A stretch of 64,000 nt of DNA from Mauremys mutica (taxonomy: Eukaryota; Chordata; Testudines; Geoemydidae): positions 57,679,321 through 57,743,320 of the forward strand of contig NC_059075.1 of assembly GCF_020497125.1 (NCBI RefSeq). The letters are read 5' to 3'. The position numbers were made by a program, and so were the translations under genes. The notes below the pieces were generated by a model. That model saw only the letters and a program-made list of their open reading frames with translations, was not told where the DNA came from and made no database searches. This document shows positions 56,820-64,000 of this stretch, in pieces (positions within the stretch are counted from its first letter, which is position 1; every line of letters begins with the position of its first letter).

Positions 56820-57230
56820 GTCTGACATCCTCTGATCATAAATCACTTTACTTCTAATGACATATATAGTTTATAATAAAATACATACAGAAATCCACTC
56901 AAGGATATATTAACGAGCAGCTGAGTGATATATGCAAATAAATGTATTAGTAAATTAGGATGTCCCCACAATTATTGCTATTGTATTCTTATTTTTTTAA
57001 AGAAACCCACTGCTCCTAATTATATGTCACCCCTAACCTCATTTCATGCTATCTGTATCTTCAGGTGTTGCCATTCCAACCAAACAATCAACTGGTTAAA
57101 ATGCTTGAATCTATTATTTCTTTTATGGATTTTAGTAAGTAGTGAATCAGTGTCCTATCGTAGTGTTAGAGGAACACTGAGATTCTGGAGATGTCACTTT
57201 TTGGATGAAGCATAAAACCAAGGAGTCTGC
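56820..57230 (+). other. RYR3 intron, no recognised feature
   Basis: AT-rich stretch. The end ('agatgtcactttttggatgaagcataaaacc') resembles a fragment of a common reptile repeat, but is too short to class. Confidence 0.45.
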
Positions 57231-57599
57231 TTTTTCTTTTTTGAGTGATCGTCCCTATGTGTATTCCACTCAAGGTGTGCATGCTTACCATGCTCCTGAG
57301 CCTGGGATATTTCTGCTAGAAGTGTCCATTGATCTGCACCTACACACCTCCCTTCCTTGTGCACTGATTTGAGGACAAAAGGAGCAGTGCAGACCAACCA
57401 CCTCTTCAGTTCTTTTCTACCGCCTGTAGTCTGAGATGGAACCTTCAGTGTCCTCGGTATTCGCTAACATTCTTGTTCAAACATAGTTGTAGATAGTTTT
57501 AAAATCTGGTTTTAGATCGTTTCTTATTAGAGTAGTTTAGCAGATTTTAGGAGTTTGGGGTCTTCCCCCCCACCCAGTCACTGCCCTGCACAGGGTGCC

Positions 57600-57720
57600 T
57601 AGTTTGTCCAGGATCCCAGGATTCAAGCTCTGCATAGCCTGCTGCCAGGTTTTTCCAGTCAGTGACTTCTATGAGACATGCCTCTGTTGCTCCCATGAGT
57701 TCATATCCCCTTGAAGTTCA
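57600..57720 (+). pseudogene. DIRS D gag N-terminal remnant
   Basis: The frame reads GFKLCIACCQVFPVSDFYET then CLCCSHEF, the decayed Cys-rich start seen in copies A-C. Confidence 0.55.
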
Positions 57721-58939
57721 ATATCTGCTGAGCCTTTCCTAGTTGAACCCATCATGCTCATAAGTTCAGGCTTAGAATCCTTGATTGACTGCACAATGAA
57801 GCTTTGGTCTGATCCTGGCCTGATAGATTTCCCCTCCCACCCCAGTACACTGGACAGAGGCCACGGTGGTCTCTGGCTCTGGGAATAATCAGGGCTAAAG
57901 ACTTTTCCAGCAGAGAGACAAGGAGGGTAAGGGCAAACACTCTCACAGGAAACCTGAAAAATCCCCCTCCAAGTCCTCATACAAAAAGAGGACCTCCTCT
58001 CTGTCACCCTCTAAGTCATATGAGACTGTATCCCAGCATAGAGATGTCAGGAGTTCACAAGGCGCACTGGTTCCTCAGCACCAAGTGACCTGAACCCATC
58101 CTTAGCTGAAGGTGGCTGGACCATCCTGGGTACCAGTAAGGGAAAGAAAGCAGCAGAACCCTCCTACAATGACGATACTGACACTGAGAGAGGAGGAGTC
58201 AGTACAGGAGACTGTTTCCTGTCTGAAGTTGACACCAGCTGCACTTTCAAAGGAAGGAAGCCCAGTCCACTCTCCAGCATCAGGATCTAGATAAACTCTA
58301 CCAGAGACCCGTATTATCTATGCAGACCTAGAATCCTGATATTGTTTGATCCAGCACTCACCATGGAGGTGAGTTTCTCCACTCACCATTACCATTGACC
58401 AGTTGAAGTATAATAAAACCTTCAGTACCAACAGTCTTGCACATCAATTTAGAAGCTTCTTTTTCCTCTGAGTCTAGAATCAGTGGGAGAATTTCAAGAC
58501 ATGGGATCTGCCCTGGTAGAGTCTCTAAGATTTTTTGGGCTCCTTCAGTCTCTCATAGGACAAACTACCTAACTCTGGACTATTGGTACCTTCTCCATGG
58601 GCACCCTTTCATTTCCCGTATGACCCTTTGTACTGGCTTTACTGGGGTCCCTGGGATCTGTATATGAGACATCCCAAATCAATAAGCTCACTTTGGGAAC
58701 CTAGATAGGCTTCCACACACAGGAAAGAACCTCAACCCTCTGAGGAGGAACAACCTGATCAGGCAGAATCACTCACCCTGAGAGGTTATCATCCTCATGA
58801 TGAAGTGGTCATGCCATCCTCACCATCACCACCTGATGACTACAGGCAGTTCCAGGACCTCCTGAGGAGAATTGCAAACATTCTGCAGATTCCCCTGGAG
58901 GAAGTACAGAACACTCTCATAAACTCCTACATATCTTTC

Positions 58940-59640
58940 AGAGTGCTGGTCCCAGTAAAATGACACTGTGAATTAGTGAGACCATCTTAGAATGTGCCAA
59001 GATAGTCTGCTATTTGTGCTCCCACTCCAAAGAGAATGGAGGAGAAACATTTCATTCCCTTGAAGGGGACAGAATACTTACTCTCACATCTCACTCCAAA
59101 CTCTTTACTGCTGCAAGCTATCACCAAAAGAAAGAAGCAACACCATCCCAAATCTGCACCCCTTGATAAGGAGGCCAAATGTTTAGATCTCTTTGGGAGA
59201 ACATTTGACTTTGGTAAGCTTACAGTTCCACATAGCAAACTACTAAGCTTTAATATCAGAACATGATTTTATTAATTACAATAAGTTCTCTAAATTCAAC
59301 AACAAACTCCCTCAAGAAGATAGATTTTTATTTCCAAATAATTATAGATGAAGAAAATTTGCTAGATTGGCCCTCCAGTCTTCAGTGGATGAAGAAGATA
59401 CAGCCTCGTGCTTGATGGCAACTTCCATAGTCATAAAAGATGAGCTTCATGGCTCCAGTTTTCCAGATTTCCCAAAGAAGTCCTTTCCACTGTGGAGGAT
59501 CTGACTTTTGAGGGAAATAACCTCTTGAGTGAGAATGCAGATGTATCACTATAATCCCTCAAAGACTCAAGAGCAACTTTTTACTCACTAGATAGCTGTA
59601 CTCCAGCACCACAGAGGAAATACCGCAAGACTCAGTCTTA
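58940..59640 (+). pseudogene. DIRS D gag C-terminal remnant
   Basis: Pieces read MEEKHFIPLKGTEYLLSHL, SLLLQAITKRKKQHH and KCLDLFGRTFD, matching the same blocks of copy C in order. Frame shifts separate them. Confidence 0.7.
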
Positions 59641-59959
59641 TGGACAATGACCAGCCCCTCAACCATTCTGCCATCAAAGGACCTATAAGGTTCCTAGGAA
59701 ACACCAGAGAATGTAGTGCAGTAAACACAACAACCCCCTGCATTCTCCTTCTAGTGCCAGCCTCCCACCAAGAAATCCTTTTGATGGGACTTTCGACAGC
59801 TACAAATCAGTCCCCCGACACATTTATCTATTCAAGACTCCTACACACCATTTGCCTCACTCATTTTTCCCAGGCATGGTATGATACAACATCAGACAGA
59901 TGAGTTCTGGAGATAATCACCACCATTATACAATAGTTTCTTTCTGATTCCCCATACAA

Positions 59960-60640
59960 AAAAATCCTTCCTCCTCCCTCTTTAGAGACCCCTCTCACAA
60001 GAAGATGCTCAGACAAGAAGTAGACTTTCTGTTCCATCTGGAAATCATAGAACCAGAACCTCTTCAACATAGGGGGAAAGGATTTTACTCAAGTCATTTT
60101 CTCATTTCCAAGAAGAAAGGGGGCTGGAGGCCTATGCTAAATTTCAGACAGCTGAACATCTTCATCCACCACCTGAGTTTCAGAATGATCACCCTGGCCT
60201 TTAAACAAGGGTGACTGCTTCACAGCTCTTAATGTAAAAGACACTTATTTCCACCTAGTGATCCACTCCATACACAGGAGATTCCTGAGATTCACCTTAG
60301 GCCTAGTAATACACCAATACAGAGTGCTCCCCTTCAGCCTCTTGATGACACCGAGGGTATTCGTGAAGGTGTTGTCAATAGTGGCAGCTCACCTGCATTA
60401 TGAGGATTCATCAGTGGTCCCCTATATCAACAGCTGCCTGCTCCAAGGGAAATCGTATCAAGAAGTATGGATGACAAACCTGCCCCTGCAGAGACTACTA
60501 CACTTCTTAGGGTTCCAAGTAAACATAACAAAATCAGTTTTAGCTCCTACTCAGACTATAGACTTTGTTGGAGCACCCCTACATTCAATCAGAGCCAAAG
60601 GTTACCTACCTCGGGACAGATTCTAGTGTACAAAGGATCC
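59960..60640 (+). pseudogene. DIRS D reverse transcriptase remnant
   Basis: Readable blocks are KKKGGWRPMLNFRQLNIF, LRFTLGLVIHQYRVLPFSLL and VVPYINSCLLQGKS. YINS stands where the catalytic YxDD should be, so the enzyme is dead. Stops lie between blocks. Confidence 0.75.
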
Positions 60641-60811
60641 CATCACTCAGCTTCTGCTGTACCCCCAGACAGCAATTCAGACTAGTCTCACCTTCCTAGA
60701 GTACATGGTCTTGTGTACGTATCGCGAAACTTTGACTTTGATGTCTACAGGCTTGGTTATGAAAGTCTACATGCCAAGTAAGCACAATCTGGACAGAATG
60801 ATCTCACTCCC

Positions 60812-61496
60812 TGTGACAGGGTGCTCCACTCACCACTAGGTTGGTGCCTCCTCCTGGTCATTCTGGGGAATAGCTAATGAGGTCAATACCCCTTCCCATA
60901 GCTGTCCACTGCCTCTGCCTCTTTCTTTGTGTCTACGGCTCCTCTCTCACTCCATGAGCTGCTGTAGCCTCTTCGTGATTCAGCCTTCTGACCAAGTCAC
61001 TAAGTGGGTTCACCTTCCGGGGTATCAAAGTCTTTCCTTACCAACAGTCCTAGGCAGTCTTTCCATTCTCTTATTCATAGTGCCACTCCGTCAGTGGCTG
61101 GCGGAGGAACCCGGGCCCACACTTTACTCCAGGTTTTTGCTCAGGGACCCTCTAGTCAGCAGTCAAGGCCTGTTCCCTTCTAGACCTTATTGCCTTTCCC
61201 TGAGCCCTGTCTTCCCTCTCTGGCTTCCTTTTTCACTGGGTTTGCCAGCCCAAATGCACCTCCCTTCTCCCAGGGAGTGACTGCAGACTTTCCAAGCAGC
61301 CCCCTTTTCTGTTGCCAATTTCCTGTCTTCATAACCCCAGCCTAGCTCAACCCTCCCCAGCTGGGCTCCCTCACTCAGTCCCAGGATTATTTACCCACCT
61401 GATTTCCTCTCAGCTATAGTCTGCTGGGTTAATTAGCCCCTTTCTTTGTCTTCATTAACCGTTTCAGGGCAAGTATGGGGTGAACATCTCATCACG
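60812..61496 (-). mobile_element. Solo LTR nested in DIRS D
   Basis: A 685-bp block begins TGTGACAGGG and ends CTCATCACG, near-inverted termini. CTCCC lies on both sides (60807-60811 and 61497-61501), a 5-bp duplication. DIRS D coding text continues on either side. Read on the minus strand it starts CGTGATGAGATGTTCACCCC, which resembles LTR starts I know from turtle elements, so the minus orientation is preferred. Confidence 0.65.
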
Positions 61497-61539
61497 CTCC
61501 CCCACAGAGTTCTGACTTATGGGAAAACAGGGAGAGAGT

Positions 61540-62010
61540 GTGCATGGGAGTGCCCTTTGTCCGTCTTTCACCCACAAAAATACTGATTACAGATAACTGC
61601 CTACCAAGTTGGGAAGCCCACCTCAATGAACACATTGAACAGGGTACCTGGACCACCAAGAATCCCAGTTGCACATAATCCTTCAGGAGCTGCATTCAAT
61701 ATATGAAGCCTGAAAATTATTCCATTATTTGAACCTAGCACATTCAAGTCATGGCATACAACATGACAACAGTTTATTATATCAGCAGAACAGGGAGAGC
61801 AAGGGCCACCCTCCTTTGCATAGAAATAGTCAACCTCTCAGACTCAGCAGACGTCACCAGAGACCATGACTAGGAACTACACAAATTGGTGCTTTCAGCA
61901 GTGGCGATTCCCATCATGGGATCTCTTTGCCTCTCAAGAGAACAAGAAGTGCCTGACCTAGGCAGCTTGGGGCCACAGTTAAAGGGGGAATGCATTTCTA
62001 GCTCAATGAT
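61540..62010 (+). pseudogene. DIRS D RNase H remnant
   Basis: After the LTR, fragments read RLSPTKILITDNCLPSWEAH, VYYISRTGRARATLL and WDLFASQENKKCL, the last being the conserved DLFAS-x-N-x-K tail of copies A and C. Confidence 0.6.
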
Positions 62011-62259
62011 CAGAACAGCTGAGGTACTCATTTCCACCCATCCCTCTTTTACCTTGAGTTCTAAGGAAAATCAGGCAAAATGGAACATCTGTGCTATTGA
62101 TTGCACCGTGGTTTCCCAGGCAATTCTGGCTCCTGAGCATTCTCCAGATGTCCTTGCATCTGTGCATCCATATTCAGCTATTAACACAGCTATTGGCTCA
62201 GGACAGAGGCAGGATCCAACACTCCAACCCTGCATCCCTCCATTTAACAATATGGCATT

Positions 62260-63060
62260 TGGATGAATGACGGATCTAGAAAAGTCATGCTTGACGATAG
62301 TAGGAAAGATCCATAAGGAAATGTTATATAGCAGAATGGAAAAGATTCTCTATCTGGTGCCAGCATTGTCAGATGCCCCTGAAATCTTCAGAGATCCCTA
62401 CTATTCTGAACTATTTCCTCTCTCTAAAGAAGTTAAGGTTATCCATCAGCTTCTTGCAAGTATGCTTGGCAGCTATTAGCACTTTCCACTATCCGGTAGG
62501 CAGACATTCTGCCTAATGAGAGCAAGACTTCTGAAGGGTCTGTCCTGAACCTTTTCTCCAGTGCTGAAACTGAACCTGATATGGGACCTCAATCTTGTCC
62601 TATCAGCATTGATGAATACCCCACATTTGAACCTTTAGCCTCATGTTCATTCATGCATCTTTCTATGAAAGTTGCATTTCTGGTTACAGTCACCTCAGCC
62701 AGAAGAGGTGAGCTGTGTTCTCTTATGACTGTCCTTCCCTACGCAGTCTTCCATATGAACAAGGTTTTCTTGAGGTTACACCTCAAATTCATCACAAAAG
62801 GAAACTTAGAATTCCATCTGAACCAGATGATCCACTTGTCTGTCTTCTATTTGAAGCCTCACCCCATCAGAGAGGAAAAGAAGCTCCCCTCTCTAGGTAT
62901 TCATAAACTTTAGCCTTCTACCTATGAAGGATGACATTCTTCTGCAAATCTCCCAGATTTCTTTGCGAGATACATGAGAGGGGAAGTTACTACCTCACAA
63001 AGACTATCCAAGTGGATTTTGGGCAGCATCCTGCTTTGTTATGAGCTGATGGCAACCACT
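62260..63060 (+). pseudogene. DIRS D tyrosine recombinase remnant
   Basis: Readable blocks include MKVAFLVTVTSARRGELCSL (first catalytic Arg kept) and LHLKFITKGNLEFHLNQMIH. The part that should carry H-x-x-R and the nucleophile Tyr is missing, by a deletion near 63080. Confidence 0.65.
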
Positions 63061-63230
63061 TATGCCCTCAGATTGGAGCACAAGGAGGAGAGAGGGTCGC
63101 AGGCCAATGGACTGCTAGTAAAAATTCTCTTGTCAGTGGTACGTAGAGTGCATGCACACCTCAAGTGGAATACAGTTAGGGAGCACACATCTTGAAGAAC
63201 TCCAGTTACTTTAAGGTAAGTAACTCTTCT

Positions 63231-63518
63231 GTAGCCTCATTGTCCTTATCAAATCTAAACATGCGTGATTGCATTCTGTCTGTCTACATTTACTGAATGG
63301 ATTTATTGGGTACAATACTCTTTTTTGTGTCTTACCATACTTTGGTTGTAGTGTTCTTGTATGGTAGAAGAGACTGCTCTTTATGGTGCATACATCTCTT
63401 CCTTACCTCACAACCATATTGTGAAGCTTAATTAATTAAGTACTCTGGATCAAGAAATAAAAGCATTATAGAAATTCAGGATATTATTAAAAACAACAAA
63501 AACTACCATTTATATAAC
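63231..63518 (+). other. Intron after DIRS D, no recognised feature
   Basis: AT-rich stretch with nothing to assign. Confidence 0.6.
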
Positions 63519-63531
63519 TAGAATGTTTAAG

Positions 63532-63857
63532 TATCAGAGGGGTAGCCGTGTTAGTCTGGATCTGTAAAAAGCGACAAAGAGTCCCGTGGCACCTTACAGA
63601 CTAACTGAAGTATTGGAGCATAAGCTTTTGTGGGTAAATACCCAGTTCGTCAGACGCATGTGGTGAAAATTTCCAGAGGCTGGTATAAATATGCAGGCAA
63701 GAATCAGTCCAGATAGTCTAGATGCCTGCATATTTATACCTGCCTCTGGAAATTTTCACCACATGCGTCTGACGAAGTGGGTATTCACCCACAAAAGCTT
63801 ATGCTCCAATACTTCAGTTAGTCTATAAGGTGCCACGGGACTCTTTGTCGCTTTTTA
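63532..63857. mobile_element. Foldback element: 135-bp inverted arms with 13-bp target duplication
   Basis: Arms 63565-63699 and 63723-63857 are inverted copies with about four mismatches, separated by 23 nt. The 33-nt head, TATCAGAGGGGTAGCCGTGT onward, is unpaired and matches the start of a reptile repeat I recognise. Flanks are TAGAATGTTTAAG (63519-63531) and TAGAATATTTAAG (63858-63870), a 13-bp duplication with one mismatch. The right arm ends exactly at the duplication. Confidence 0.85.
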
Positions 63858-64000
63858 TAGAATATTTAAGGTGGTTCTCAGAAACTTTATCAAAGCTTGA
63901 TTTAAAGTAATACACAAAAATGTGTTTTAACATATTCTTTGCAAAACTTGTATGATTTTTCTAGTAGCAAGTGGTTACATTTAGGACTGATGAGAGTCAG

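Larger units (their letters stand above)
57231..63230 (+). mobile_element. DIRS-like retrotransposon copy D (old, with an LTR insertion)
   Basis: The left end is TTTTTGAGTGATCGTCCCTA and the right end CCAGTTACTTTAAGGTAAGT resembles those of A-C. A copy of the left end, inverted, lies at 63147-63175 (CACCTCAAGTGGAATACAGT). Gag, RT, RNase H and recombinase pieces follow in order. The recombinase C terminus and the internal complementary region are largely deleted. Many stops mark it as old. Confidence 0.8.

Noticed and set aside
60927..61280. 117-codon + strand frame
   Set aside because: It lies wholly inside the solo LTR, and has no domain.
1..64000. CRISPR arrays, bacterial operons, rRNA genes
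   Set aside because: The sequence is vertebrate intronic DNA and no such pattern is present.

Overview
The window is vertebrate nuclear DNA. It holds an internal stretch of one host gene, the ryanodine receptor 3 gene (RYR3), on the + strand. Eleven short exons plus a candidate 15-nt microexon were recognised by translating across splice sites. They run from 2114 to 51700, and the gene continues beyond both ends of the exon set. The exons encode the RY3/RY4 repeat pair (the central phosphorylation-hotspot domain) and the start of the helical region after it. The peptide matches remembered RYR3 better than RYR1 or RYR2. No other host gene was found.

Almost everything else is intronic transposable-element DNA. 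The mix is four DIRS-type tyrosine-recombinase retrotransposons, CR1 LINEs, an L2/CR1-clade LINE, a PIF/Harbinger transposon, hAT and mariner-like MITEs, MIR, a tRNA-type SINE with a CR1-like tail, and solo LTRs. This points to a non-avian reptile, most probably a turtle (inference).

Layout. 1-2113: hAT MITE cut by the window edge, a composite repeat and a mariner-like MITE. 2114-7403: four RYR3 exons with a solo LTR and a MIR. 8320-17035: a LINE split by DIRS copy A (10621-16543). 17339-17900: two exons and the microexon. 18460-26017: degraded DIRS copy B with nested insertions (Gmr1-like gag, minisatellite, CR1 tail). 27770-28842: composite repeat and SINE. 29114-32186: three exons; a hAT MITE starts 13 nt after the last donor. 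36690-43570: an ancient CR1 split by DIRS copy C (36984-42910), the best preserved DIRS. 44048-44744: hAT element with a perfect 8-bp duplication. 45353-45402: exon. 47646-51130: a long CR1. 51640-51700: exon. 52125-56816: a nearly complete Harbinger with TTA duplications. 57231-63230: DIRS copy D carrying a solo LTR. 63532-63857: a 135-bp-arm foldback with a 13-bp target duplication.

The host coding content is about 1 kb. No element found here is clearly intact: DIRS C and the Harbinger are the closest, each with a small number of frame breaks or stops. All calls come from reading the sequence and from remembered family features; no database search was possible.
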